Source: Methylotenera sp.
GTDB taxonomy: Bacteria > Pseudomonadota > Gammaproteobacteria > Burkholderiales > Methylophilaceae
Direction: 5' to 3'
DNA: 32,290 nucleotides
Assembly (NCBI GenBank): GCA_030655015.1
Contig: JAURWJ010000114.1
Span: forward strand, 1 to 32,290
Shown piece by piece: positions 1 to 7,398 of the stretch. Every line of letters begins with the position of its first letter. Positions within the stretch are counted from its first letter, which is position 1. The notes under the pieces were generated by a model, which saw nothing but the letters and a program-made list of their open reading frames with translations, was not told the origin of the DNA and searched no databases. The position numbers and the translations under genes were made by a program.

Positions 1-53
1 AGATTTAAGCATGGTTCTTTGCATGTGCTTAACCGTTTTTAAAAGGGGACTGC

Positions 54-82
54 ATTATAGTCTTTTCAATCACTTAGCGCAA
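54..82 (-). promoter_or_regulatory. sigma-70-like promoter at the 3' end of panC, reading out of the window
   Basis: Read on the minus strand there is a perfect TATAAT (54-59), exactly 17 bases downstream of TTGCGC (77-82, only the TTG of the -35 consensus matches). It lies across the panC stop codon and points left out of the window. It could drive the next gene or a small RNA. The perfect -10 and exact spacing are seen; activity is inferred. Confidence 0.35.
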
Positions 83-921
83 AAATCAATATTATCTATC
101 AAGCGCACGTTACCTAATTTAGCTGCGCCCAATACCACCAAGTTTGAGTCATCCTGCGTTGCAAGTGCTAATGTGTTAGCTGAACGCACGGAAATATAAT
201 CGACCAGCCAACCTTTGTCATTTAACATTTGCATTGCCGTTTGCTCCAAGTCGGCAAAGTCAGTATTGCCTTGTTTGATGGCGCTCACAATTTGTTGTAA
301 ACATTGCTGTAGTTGCGCAGCTGCTATTTTTTGTGTTGAGGTTAAGTAGCCATTGCGCGAGCTCATCGCTAGGCCGCTCGGTTCGCGCACGGTGTTACCT
401 GCAATAATTGTTATAGGTAAATTAAATTGTTTGACGAGTTGTTTAATCACAAAAAGTTGCTGAAAATCTTTTTGTCCAAATACAGAAACTTGTGGCTGCA
501 CGATATTAAATAACTTCATCACTACAGTGGCTATGCCGCTAAAGTGTCCGGGACGTGAGGCGCCGCAAAGCTCCCTAGCCATTGGTGGCGGCGTAATGGT
601 CATGGTTTGATTAAGATTGTTGCCATCAAAATCTGCATATACTTCTGCAACAGATGGTGCAAATACAATATCCGCACCTGCGATTTTCAGTTTTTCGCAG
701 TCTGCCTCTAAAGTGCGTGGATAGCTGGCCAAATCTTCATTGGCGCCAAACTGTAGCGGATTTACAAAAATACTCACGACGACACATTGGGCATGTTGTT
801 TGGCAATTTCTACCAAGTGAACGTGTCCCGCATGCAGGTTGCCCATGGTGGGTACAAAGCCAATACTAGGCTGGGCTTTAAGCACATTTCTTAATTCGTT
901 AACGGTGTGGATAATTTGCAT
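70..921 (-). CDS. panC: pantothenate synthetase (pantoate--beta-alanine ligase)
   Basis: Joins D-pantoate and beta-alanine with ATP to give pantothenate, the last step before coenzyme A synthesis; cytosolic. The protein shows the nucleotidyltransferase signature PTMGNLHAGH (HxGH type), then SIFVNPLQF, the FGQKDFQQL segment and the MSSRNGYL (KMSKS-like) loop, all in family order. I start at the ATG at 921, giving 283 residues beginning MQIIHTVNELR, the same length and opening as E. coli PanC. The frame is open further up to a TTG at 960 that overlaps the panB stop codon and would add 13 residues lacking family similarity; no strong ribosome binding site decides between them. Last gene of the pcnB-folK-dNK-panB-panC run. 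Function is very secure, start moderately so. Confidence 0.96.
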   Translation of the reverse strand: MQIIHTVNELRNVLKAQPSIGFVPTMGNLHAGHVHLVEIAKQHAQCVVVSIFVNPLQFGANEDLASYPRTLEADCEKLKIAGADIVFAPSVAEVYADFDGNNLNQTMTITPPPMARELCGASRPGHFSGIATVVMKLFNIVQPQVSVFGQKDFQQLFVIKQLVKQFNLPITIIAGNTVREPSGLAMSSRNGYLTSTQKIAAAQLQQCLQQIVSAIKQGNTDFADLEQTAMQMLNDKGWLVDYISVRSANTLALATQDDSNLVVLGAAKLGNVRLIDNIDFCAK

Positions 922-956
922 GGGTTGACTGTTAAATTGGGCTTGTTGCGGTAAAT

Positions 957-1769
957 TCAATAGCTGTGCTCTATCGCTGGAAAAGTTTTATTTTTTACAG
1001 CTTGCACATAGTTGCTGACTGCTTGCTGAATACTATTGGTTTCTTGCAAAAAGTTTTTAGTAAATCTCGGGCTTTTAAATTCGTGAGGGGCTTTAGAAGC
1101 AGGACCGGTATAAATACCCAGCAAATCTTGTATGACTAATACCTGGCCGCTACAATCTACCCCAGCGCCAATGCCAATGGTGGGCACTTTAATGCCTTCA
1201 GTGATTTTTTTAGCCAGAGCTGCCGGCACCATTTCCAGCAACACAAAACTGGCACCTGCGTCACTCATGGCTTTTGCATCATTAAGAATCTGCTCGGCAG
1301 ATTCTTGTGTTTTACCTTGAATTTTATAGCCGCCAAGTTGATTCACCGATTGCGGTGTAAATCCCAAATGTGCGCAAACCGGAATACCACGCTCAATCAA
1401 ATAGCGTGCGGTGTTGATTCTGTCACCGCCGCCCTCAAACTTCACCATGTGCGCACCAGATTTGATTAACCAGGCGGCATTTTTGTAGGCAGCTTCGTTA
1501 TCGTGTTCGTAACTGCCTAGCGGCATGTCGGCCATAATCAGCGTATTTGGTGCGCCTGCAGCTACGCTTTTGGTGTGATAAGTCATGTGGTGCATGCTCA
1601 CATTGAGCGTATTTTCTGCGCCTTGCAGCACCATGCCGAGTGAGTCGCCTACCAGTAAAATATCCACACCGGCGTGTTCCATTAACTTGGCAAAAGTCGC
1701 GTCGTAGCAAGTGAGCATGGCGATTTTTTCACCACGGCTTGTCATTTGTTGAAGTTCGGATAATTTCAT
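957..1769 (-). CDS. panB: 3-methyl-2-oxobutanoate hydroxymethyltransferase (ketopantoate hydroxymethyltransferase)
   Basis: Transfers a hydroxymethyl group from 5,10-methylene-THF to alpha-ketoisovalerate, the first committed step of pantothenate synthesis; cytosolic TIM barrel. Seen: MLTCYDATFAKL near the start, the metal-binding VGDSLGMVLQG, MPLGSYEH, VKFEGG and the C-terminal IGIGAG segment, all typical of PanB. The ATG at 1769 gives 270 residues (E. coli PanB has 264) and lies 13 bases after the kinase stop codon. A GTG at 1811 is also in frame but overlaps the kinase gene and adds residues foreign to the family. It sits directly before panC, so the two pantothenate steps are co-transcribed. 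The methylene-THF substrate suits a C1-metabolising host, but that is only suggestive. Confidence 0.96.
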   Translation of the reverse strand: MKLSELQQMTSRGEKIAMLTCYDATFAKLMEHAGVDILLVGDSLGMVLQGAENTLNVSMHHMTYHTKSVAAGAPNTLIMADMPLGSYEHDNEAAYKNAAWLIKSGAHMVKFEGGGDRINTARYLIERGIPVCAHLGFTPQSVNQLGGYKIQGKTQESAEQILNDAKAMSDAGASFVLLEMVPAALAKKITEGIKVPTIGIGAGVDCSGQVLVIQDLLGIYTGPASKAPHEFKSPRFTKNFLQETNSIQQAVSNYVQAVKNKTFPAIEHSY

Positions 1770-1782
1770 GTGCAATGAATGA

Positions 1783-2430
1783 TTATTCAAAGTTCGGATT
1801 AAAGAATTCACGCTGACCTTTAATCTGCATAATACGATTTAACAATAAATCAAACGAGCTATCATTTTTGAGGATGTTGAGCTTTTCATTGTTCACAATA
1901 AGCACGGGTGAAGCATCATAGTTATGAAAAAACTCGCTATAGGCATTGGCTAGGCGTTCTAAATATTCGCGTGGAATCTCCTGCTCATAGCTCACATTGC
2001 GCGCCTCAACGCGCTCGACCAATGCGTCGATTGGCGTTTGCAGGTAAATGACTAAATCAGGCTTGGGTGCTTTTAACTGTAGATGTTGGTAGATTTGATG
2101 ATACAGCGCATATTCTTCATCATCTAAATTCAGCCGTGCAAATATCGGGTCTTTTTCTAAAAAAAAGTCCGCAATCACTGGCTTGGCAAACATGTCGCGC
2201 TGGCTAAGGTCTTTAACTTGGTTAGCACGCTGAAATAAAAAGAATAGCTGCGTCGGTAAGCCGTAGCGCTGTGCATCTTGATAAATGCGCGGTAAAAACG
2301 GGTTGGACTCAGCTGTTTCAGATAAATAATCCACTGGAAATTTATCTGCCAGCATTTTTGCTAGCGTAGTTTTTCCGCTGCCAATGGGGCCTTCAACCAC
2401 GATGTAAGGGAATTTAGTGAAAATATTCAT
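1783..2430 (-). CDS. deoxynucleoside kinase (dNK/dGK family)
   Basis: A 215-residue P-loop kinase of the deoxynucleoside kinase family, which phosphorylates deoxyadenosine or deoxyguanosine for dNTP salvage. Seen: Walker A GPIGSGKTTLAK at residues 15-26, an FFLEKDPIFA substrate-binding stretch near residue 90, and an arginine-rich lid (ERVEARNVSYEQEIPREYLERL) around residues 140-160. The gene lies between folK and panB, a placement common in betaproteobacteria, where it is often labelled simply deoxynucleoside or deoxyadenosine kinase. Start is ATG at 2430, 12 bases after folK ends. The family is secure; the preferred base cannot be read from the sequence. Confidence 0.88.
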   Translation of the reverse strand: MNIFTKFPYIVVEGPIGSGKTTLAKMLADKFPVDYLSETAESNPFLPRIYQDAQRYGLPTQLFFLFQRANQVKDLSQRDMFAKPVIADFFLEKDPIFARLNLDDEEYALYHQIYQHLQLKAPKPDLVIYLQTPIDALVERVEARNVSYEQEIPREYLERLANAYSEFFHNYDASPVLIVNNEKLNILKNDSSFDLLLNRIMQIKGQREFFNPNFE

Positions 2431-2442
2431 GTTGTTGTAAGC

Positions 2443-2925
2443 TTAAGAAAATCTGCTAATGCCCAAAGATAACTCTGGTGTAATCAATGGCGCTATTTTG
2501 CCATGATTTGGCAGGATAAGATGCGGTGCGATCTCAAATAGTGGTAGTAAGACAAAGCCACGCGTATGCATACGCGGGTGCGGCAGCGTGAGTTTAACTG
2601 TGTTTAACACTACATTTTCGTATAACAGTAAGTCGCAATCTAGCACACGCGGCGCGTTGATATAAGGGCGCTCGCGTCCTGCGACATTTTCGATTTCATG
2701 TAAGGTGTCGAGCAATACTTGTGGTGATAGTTCAGTCTCAATTTCTGCTACTGCGTTAATAAAATCTGGTGCAGCATCAACACAGTCAATGGGTGCTGTT
2801 CTGTAGAGTGATGATTGTTTAACCAGCCGTGTTTGAGGTAAGTGACTTAAAGCAATGAGTGCTTTTTGTACTTGTTCTACCGGATTTTCTAAATTGCTTC
2901 CAAGTGCAACAAACGCTTGCTTCAT
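2443..2925 (-). CDS. folK: 6-hydroxymethyl-7,8-dihydropterin pyrophosphokinase
   Basis: Transfers pyrophosphate from ATP to 6-hydroxymethyl-dihydropterin in folate synthesis; cytosolic. The 160-residue protein opens with FVALGSNL, continues with SSLYRTAP and DFINAVAEIET, and carries the HPPK signature with RVLDCDLLLY followed by LPHPRMHTRGFVLLPL, which contain the Mg-binding aspartates and the catalytic-loop arginines. Length matches E. coli FolK (159). The ATG at 2925 overlaps the pcnB stop codon in an ATGA junction, so translation is probably coupled to pcnB. Confidence 0.96.
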   Translation of the reverse strand: MKQAFVALGSNLENPVEQVQKALIALSHLPQTRLVKQSSLYRTAPIDCVDAAPDFINAVAEIETELSPQVLLDTLHEIENVAGRERPYINAPRVLDCDLLLYENVVLNTVKLTLPHPRMHTRGFVLLPLFEIAPHLILPNHGKIAPLITPELSLGISRFS

Positions 2926-4358
2926 GATGCTTCTGTTGAGGCGCTAGGTTTTTTACGGTTTCTTTTTCTGCGTTTTTTAGGTGCAGTATCTGCTTGCAAC
3001 ATCGTTGCACGGGCTTCACCTTCAGCGTTGGCAAAGGTTGTCCACCATTCGCCTAGTTCAGCAGGCAACTCACCTGACTCGCAACGCAGTAATAAAAAGT
3101 CATAGCCAGCACGATAGCGTGGGTGTGTAAGTAAGCCAAACGGGCGTTTGCCAGCACGTTGTTCAAAGCGCGGTTGCATGCCCCAGATTTCTTTCATGGT
3201 GGCGGTGTAGCGATTGTGGATGGCTAATTTTTCAGCCTGTGTAGCAATCACTTCACTCATCGCCATGTGTAGCGCGGGTATTGGGGGTGCTTCAGCTTTA
3301 TAAGTTTCCCAAGCGGCTAACACTTCATGCCAGAGTAAGGTAGCAAACAAACAGCTGGGGTTGGCAGACTTGCCGGAAGCGATGCGATCATCCGTATTTT
3401 GCAGCGCCAACATGACAAAACGCTCACCCATGGGCTGTTCTAATACGACATCGAGCATCGGCAGTAAGCCATGGTGTAAATGTTGCTCGCGTAGTGCGAT
3501 GACGCTTTCAATGGCATGACCTGATAAAAACAGTTTCAGCATTTCATCAAACAAGCGGCTAGGAGGCACGTCTTGCAATAAGTCCGCCATCTTGGCTATG
3601 GGCGCCATCGTCGCGGCATCAATTTTAAGGCCAAGTTTCGCAGATAGCCGCACCACGCGTAACATGCGCACCGGGTCTTCTGCGTATCGTGTTTCGGGTT
3701 TGCCTATCATGCGCAAAACACCCGCTTGAATATCCGCAAAACCTTGGTGGAAGTCGAGCACTTCTTGGCTGGTAGGGTCGTAATAAAGTGCGTTGGCAGT
3801 AAAGTCGCGCCGTGCTGCGTCTTCTTCCAGGCTACCAAAAATGTTGTCTCGAATAATACGCCCACTCTCGTTGGTGTGTGCATCCCCTTGTGCTTCATGA
3901 TGGCCGCGGAAGGTGGAAACTTCAATTGTTTCATCGCCAAACAACACATGCACCAGACGAAAACGCCGCCCAATAATGCGCGATCGTCTAAACACACGGT
4001 TGACTTCTTCAGGGGTGGCATCAGTGGCAATATCAAAATCTTTAGGAATGCGTTTGAGCAATAAATCACGCACTGCGCCACCTACAATAAAAGCTTCAAA
4101 GCCCGCTTTTTGTAAGCCTTCAATCGTCCTATGCGCTGCGTTACTCAATAAGCTGCGGTCTATCTGATGTTTTTTGTATGCAATGATGACGGCGCTAGCT
4201 TTATCACTATCGCTTCTTTTGGCGGATTTTTTTGTGCCTAGTAGTGGGCGATTTGAGTGCCTCGGTTTTGAAGTTTCTGCTTGATCGCGTTCGGGCTTTG
4301 CATGTCCGGTTTTAGCGAGTTTTGGTTTAAAAATTTTGTTGAATAGTTTTCTTATCAT
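2922..4358 (-). CDS. pcnB: poly(A) polymerase I
   Basis: Adds 3' poly(A) tails to RNA and promotes decay; belongs to the class II nucleotidyltransferases. Seen: a basic N-terminal leader rich in Lys/Arg (about 60 residues), then the head domain with FIVGGAVRDLLL and the metal-binding KDFDIATDATPEE, the RRFRLVHV nucleotide segment, DNIFGSLEEDAARRDFTANAL and the MLRVVRLSAKLG neck typical of PcnB/Cca. The C-terminus ends in a Lys/Arg-rich tail (KKRRKRNRKK), as in other PcnB proteins that bind RNA. Cca is the usual alternative, but the length (478) and basic tail favour PcnB. The gene begins 20 bases after the adenosyltransferase gene and overlaps folK. Confidence 0.95.
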   Translation of the reverse strand: MIRKLFNKIFKPKLAKTGHAKPERDQAETSKPRHSNRPLLGTKKSAKRSDSDKASAVIIAYKKHQIDRSLLSNAAHRTIEGLQKAGFEAFIVGGAVRDLLLKRIPKDFDIATDATPEEVNRVFRRSRIIGRRFRLVHVLFGDETIEVSTFRGHHEAQGDAHTNESGRIIRDNIFGSLEEDAARRDFTANALYYDPTSQEVLDFHQGFADIQAGVLRMIGKPETRYAEDPVRMLRVVRLSAKLGLKIDAATMAPIAKMADLLQDVPPSRLFDEMLKLFLSGHAIESVIALREQHLHHGLLPMLDVVLEQPMGERFVMLALQNTDDRIASGKSANPSCLFATLLWHEVLAAWETYKAEAPPIPALHMAMSEVIATQAEKLAIHNRYTATMKEIWGMQPRFEQRAGKRPFGLLTHPRYRAGYDFLLLRCESGELPAELGEWWTTFANAEGEARATMLQADTAPKKRRKRNRKKPSASTEAS

Positions 4359-4378
4359 AGTGAAATTATAGCTTAAAT

Positions 4379-4927
4379 TCAGGCTGGCTCATTCTTCCAC
4401 AGTACATCGCTGATGCCAGCCTCTTTGTTAAAAACGCGGCACAGCACAAACAGCAAATCAGACAGGCGGTTTAAATACTGTAGTGAAATTTCAGTGACTT
4501 TCTCATTACGGTGCAACTGAATCAGTTTGCGCTCTGCACGGCGGCAAACGGTGCGCGCAAGATGGCAAAAAGCTGCGGCTTTAGTGCCGCCCGGTAAAAT
4601 AAACTCCTTTAACGGCTTTAAATCGTCATTCAGAGTGTCTATTGCTTGCTCTAAATCATCAATGCGCGCTTGTTGCAAAATCACATACCCTGGAATACAA
4701 ATTTCGCCACCTAGATTAAATAAGTCATGCTGGATTTTTGTGAGCAGCACTTCTAAATTGCCCGGGATGGGTTCAGTCAGTATTAAACCAATGACTGAAT
4801 TTAATTCATCCACATCACCCATCGCATCAACACGAATACTGTCTTTGCTAATGCGGCTACCGTCACCTAACCCTGTGGTGCCATCGTCTCCGGTGCGTGT
4901 GTAAATTTTACTTAGCCTGTTACCCAT
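4379..4927 (-). CDS. PduO-type corrinoid (cob(I)alamin) adenosyltransferase
   Basis: Transfers the adenosyl group of ATP to cob(I)alamin to make adenosylcobalamin. The PduO family is recognised from the N-terminal ATP loop TRTGDDGTTGLGDGSR, the VDELNSVIG helix, PGGTKAAAFCHLARTVCRRAER and the C-terminal LNRLSDLLFVLCR. I start at the ATG at 4927 (182 residues): it has a good AAAGGAT ribosome binding site 7 to 8 bases upstream, and the protein then opens MGNRLSKIYTRTG as relatives do. An upstream TTG at 4999 would add 24 unrelated residues and run into murI. It is divergent from murI and 20 bases upstream of pcnB. Confidence 0.93.
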   Translation of the reverse strand: MGNRLSKIYTRTGDDGTTGLGDGSRISKDSIRVDAMGDVDELNSVIGLILTEPIPGNLEVLLTKIQHDLFNLGGEICIPGYVILQQARIDDLEQAIDTLNDDLKPLKEFILPGGTKAAAFCHLARTVCRRAERKLIQLHRNEKVTEISLQYLNRLSDLLFVLCRVFNKEAGISDVLWKNEPA

Positions 4928-4975
4928 CACTAAATCCTTTATAATTTGCGTATTGTAACTGATGACCACCTTGCT

Positions 4976-5842
4976 ATGACTGCTCAATCCGCAATTCATG
5001 ATGTGAAGAATCGACCAATTGCCGTGTTCGATTCAGGCGTGGGCGGTATTTCTGTGTTGAAGCACATTCATGCCTTGCTGCCGTTTGAACAGTTGTTATA
5101 CGTGGCGGATAGTAAATATGCGCCTTATGGTAATAAAACCCCCGCAGAAATCCAGACACGCTGTTTTGAAATTGCAGACTTTCTAATTACTAAAGATGCA
5201 AAAGCGATTGTGGTCGCCTGTAATACCGCTACCGCAGCGGCGATTGACGCCATGCGTGCAAAATACACATTGCCGAATAATATGCCAATTATCGGCATGG
5301 AACCCGCAGTAAAACCGGCGGCAGAAGCCAGTAAAAATGGCATTATTGGCGTACTTGCGACCACAGGTACGCTTAAAAGTGCTCAGTTTGCAGGCTTGCT
5401 CGAAAGTTACGGCCGCAATGTCAACGTGGTCACGCAGGCTTGTGTGGGGCTGGTAGAATGCATTGAACGTGGTGAAATCACTGCCGAAAATACATTGAGT
5501 TTAGTTGAGCGGTATTGCCAACCACTGCTGGCCGCGGGTGCAGATACCATCGTACTGGGCTGTACGCACTACCCGTTTGTGCGGGCTTTGATAGAGCAAG
5601 TAGTAGGACCCGATGTTACGCTGATTGATACCGGTGCTGCGGTAGCCAAACATTTAAAACAACGTTTATTAGCGCTTGATTTGCTTTTAGATAATGAACA
5701 ACTTGCTCAAGGACCAACTTGGAAAAATCAAGAGCCGCCCTGGAAAAATAAAGTACAGTTTTGGACTAACAGTGAAGCTAATAATGCAAAGCAGGTGATT
5801 AGCCAGTTGTGGGGAAAAAGTGCTGAAATAAACACTTTTTAA
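4976..5842 (+). CDS. murI: glutamate racemase
   Basis: Interconverts L- and D-glutamate to supply D-Glu for peptidoglycan. Both catalytic cysteines are in their usual contexts (VVACNTATAAAI and VLGCTHYPFV), with the N-terminal FDSGVGG carrying the acid/base aspartate and GVLATTGT in between. The ATG at 4976 gives 288 residues, close to E. coli MurI (285); an in-frame TTG at 4946 would overlap the divergent gene's leader. Near the C-terminus (about residues 244-262) there is an odd Trp-rich stretch with a repeated P-x-WKN motif that I do not recognise from the family. The stop codon lies at the edge of the downstream inverted repeat. Confidence 0.95.
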   Translation: MTAQSAIHDVKNRPIAVFDSGVGGISVLKHIHALLPFEQLLYVADSKYAPYGNKTPAEIQTRCFEIADFLITKDAKAIVVACNTATAAAIDAMRAKYTLPNNMPIIGMEPAVKPAAEASKNGIIGVLATTGTLKSAQFAGLLESYGRNVNVVTQACVGLVECIERGEITAENTLSLVERYCQPLLAAGADTIVLGCTHYPFVRALIEQVVGPDVTLIDTGAAVAKHLKQRLLALDLLLDNEQLAQGPTWKNQEPPWKNKVQFWTNSEANNAKQVISQLWGKSAEINTF

Positions 5843-6037
5843 CCCGGATTTTCCATTAGGACTTGGAATGGTAACGCCGCACAGTTCGATGGATTTTTTG
5901 TGCAAATTTTATGGGCAATAGTGATTCTATTGACAGAAAATTTGCACAAAAAAGACGCAAAATGGGCAAGTTAACATTCAAGTAGCGTTCCCTGAGCTTG
6001 TCGAAGGGAAAAATCGCCTAATGGAAAATCTGGGTTT
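5839..6037. repeat. about 200-bp intergenic element with 20-bp terminal inverted repeats
   Basis: The left end (AACCCGGATTTTCCATTAGG, 5841-5860) matches the reverse complement of the right end (6017-6037) at 19 of 20 positions. Inside the ends a second, gapped match (ACTTGGAATGGTAAC against ACTTGAATGTTAAC) continues the symmetry. The right arm also contains CCCTGAGCTTGTCGAAGGG (5990-6008), a REP-like sequence widespread in proteobacterial intergenic DNA, absent from the left arm. The element starts within the murI stop codon. There is no ORF inside. It resembles a MITE or a decayed REP-type element; mobility is inference. Confidence 0.6.
5894..5953. repeat. perfect 17-bp inverted repeat with an inner 6-bp hairpin
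   Basis: TTTTTTGTGCAAATTTT (5894-5910) is the exact reverse complement of 5937-5953. The 26-base centre carries a second perfect stem, CAATAG (5916-5921) with CTATTG (5927-5932), so the transcript of either strand would fold into a long two-storey hairpin. In both directions the RNA starts with a U-run and ends with an A-run, the opposite of a Rho-independent terminator. It sits in the centre of the larger inverted repeat between the convergent murI and dnaJ genes. Confidence 0.7.
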
Positions 6038-6064
6038 AAGGTGCCTTAGTCTTGTCATTACGAT

Positions 6065-6100
6065 TTAGCCAAGATTCTCCCAATAGAAAATCTTGGCTAA
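6065..6100. repeat. 12-bp perfect inverted repeat downstream of dnaJ
   Basis: TTAGCCAAGATT (6065-6076) pairs perfectly with 6089-6100; the stem can extend into TTCT/AGAA. There is no T-run, so it is not a classical terminator, though it may protect the dnaJ mRNA end. On the minus strand its right arm contains AGATTTTCTATTGGG, a variant of the 15-mer found at both ends of the neighbouring 200-bp element. The rest of 6038-6138 shows nothing else I recognise. Confidence 0.55.
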
Positions 6101-6138
6101 TGAAGGTGCTGATTTTAACAACGTTACAAAACTAAAAA

Positions 6139-7263
6139 CTATCCAAAAAAGTCTTTAGCTTTATCCACCCAACTTTTGTTTTTTGGACTGTGCTTCCCAG
6201 CATCAGCCTGCGTGCTTTCTTCAAATTCACGTAACAGTTCTTTTTGGCGGGTAGTTAGTTTTACTGGTGTTTCAACCACTACATGCACCATTAAATCGCC
6301 ATGTTCGCTTGAGCGTAGTGGTTTAATACCTTTGCCGCGCAGCCTAAATACGCCACCCGTTTGAGTTTCAGCAGGAATTTTCATCTTAGCTGAACCATCT
6401 AGCGTAGGGACTTCAATTTCACCACCCAGTGCTGCAGTGCTAAAGCTGATCGGCATTTCGCAATGCAGGTTGCCGCCATCACGTTGGAACATGCCGTGTT
6501 GTTTGAGGTGCACAACGACATATAAATCACCGGTTGGGCCGCCATTCACGCCTGCTTCACCTTCGCCACTTAAGCGAATTCTATCGCCTTCATCCACGCC
6601 GGCAGGAATTTTAACCGATAAAGTTTTATTTTGTTTAACACGCCCCGCGCCGTGGCAAGACTCGCACTGGTCATTATCTCTAATCATTTTGCCAGTGCCA
6701 TGACACTTAGGACAAGTTTGCTGTACAGAGAAAAAGCCTTGCTGCATACGTACTTGGCCATGACCGCCACAAGTGGTGCAGGTCACAGGTGCTTTGCCTG
6801 ATTTTGCACCAGTGCCTTTACAGGGTTCACAAGCGGCTTGCACAGGAATACGGATTTTAGTTTCGGTGCCTTTGGCTGCGTCTTCTAATGATATTTCCAT
6901 GTTGTAGCGTAAATCTGCACCGCGATACACATTGCTGCGTTGGCCGCGTGCGCTACCGCCAAAAATATCGCCAAAAATATCGCCAAAGGCATCACCAAAA
7001 CCTGCGCCGCCAAAGCCGCCAGCACCTGCACCTTGCTCTACGCCAGCATGACCGTACTGGTCATAAGCGGCACGCTTTTGATCATCAGAGAGCATTTCAT
7101 AGGCTTCTTTTGCCTCTTTGAATTGTTCCTCAGCTTTTGGGTTATCGGGGTTGCGATCAGGGTGATACTTCATCGCCAATTTGCGATAAGACTTTTTAAT
7201 GTCTTCTTCAGAAGCATCTTTGTTCACACCCAGAATTTCGTAATAATCTCTTTTGCTTGCCAT
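6139..7263 (-). CDS. dnaJ: chaperone protein DnaJ (Hsp40)
   Basis: Co-chaperone that delivers unfolded clients to DnaK and stimulates its ATPase. All type I DnaJ parts are present in order: J domain with HPD at residues 34-36, a Gly/Phe-rich linker (about 75-110, with a duplicated GDIF unit encoded by a 12-bp tandem repeat near 6960-6985), four CxxCxGxG zinc motifs ([32 protein letters not shown]), and a C-terminal client-binding domain. 374 residues, the usual length. It is last in grpE-dnaK-dnaJ, 135 bases after dnaK. No clear ribosome binding site precedes the ATG. Confidence 0.98.
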   Translation of the reverse strand: MASKRDYYEILGVNKDASEEDIKKSYRKLAMKYHPDRNPDNPKAEEQFKEAKEAYEMLSDDQKRAAYDQYGHAGVEQGAGAGGFGGAGFGDAFGDIFGDIFGGSARGQRSNVYRGADLRYNMEISLEDAAKGTETKIRIPVQAACEPCKGTGAKSGKAPVTCTTCGGHGQVRMQQGFFSVQQTCPKCHGTGKMIRDNDQCESCHGAGRVKQNKTLSVKIPAGVDEGDRIRLSGEGEAGVNGGPTGDLYVVVHLKQHGMFQRDGGNLHCEMPISFSTAALGGEIEVPTLDGSAKMKIPAETQTGGVFRLRGKGIKPLRSSEHGDLMVHVVVETPVKLTTRQKELLREFEESTQADAGKHSPKNKSWVDKAKDFFG

Positions 7264-7310
7264 AATTTAGTCGCTAGTTTGTAGTCGGTAGTTGGTGGTT
7301 GATCGTCGCC

Positions 7311-7386
7311 AGTATGTAGCCATTAGTGATGAGCGCAAAAGTCGTTAGCACCTGATTTGGATGCTAACGACCAGCGATTACATACT
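7311..7386. repeat. interrupted inverted repeat between dnaK and dnaJ
   Basis: GTCGTTAGCA (7341-7350) pairs perfectly with 7362-7371, and AGTATGTA (7311-7318) with 7379-7386, giving an interrupted stem across the 135-base dnaK-dnaJ gap. The region is rich in short TAGTCG/TTAGTC-like units and looks like decayed simple repeats. It might reduce read-through from dnaK to dnaJ or stabilise mRNA; that is inference. Confidence 0.5.
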
Positions 7387-7398
7387 AATGACTGACTT

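Noticed and set aside
11-199. Short plus-strand ORF at the left edge
   Set aside because: It lies mostly antisense to panC, whose reading frame is well supported, and has no recognisable domain.
957-1811. GTG start for panB at 1811
   Set aside because: It overlaps the kinase gene and adds 14 residues without family support; the ATG at 1769 opens with the conserved MKLSELQQM.
3726-4064. Plus-strand and alternate-frame ORFs inside pcnB, dnaK and folK
   Set aside because: They are shadows of highly conserved minus-strand genes and have no family features or ribosome binding sites.
5894-5953. Rho-independent terminator for murI or dnaJ
   Set aside because: The stem ends with an A-run in both transcription directions, so the required U-run after the stem is missing.
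7345-7367. TTAGCA...TGCTAA between dnaK and dnaJ as a CIRCE operator for HrcA
   Set aside because: CIRCE needs TTAGCACTC-N9-GAGTGCTAA (15 bases between the hexamers). Here only 11 bases separate them and the inner trinucleotides do not match. It is better explained as part of the larger inverted repeat.
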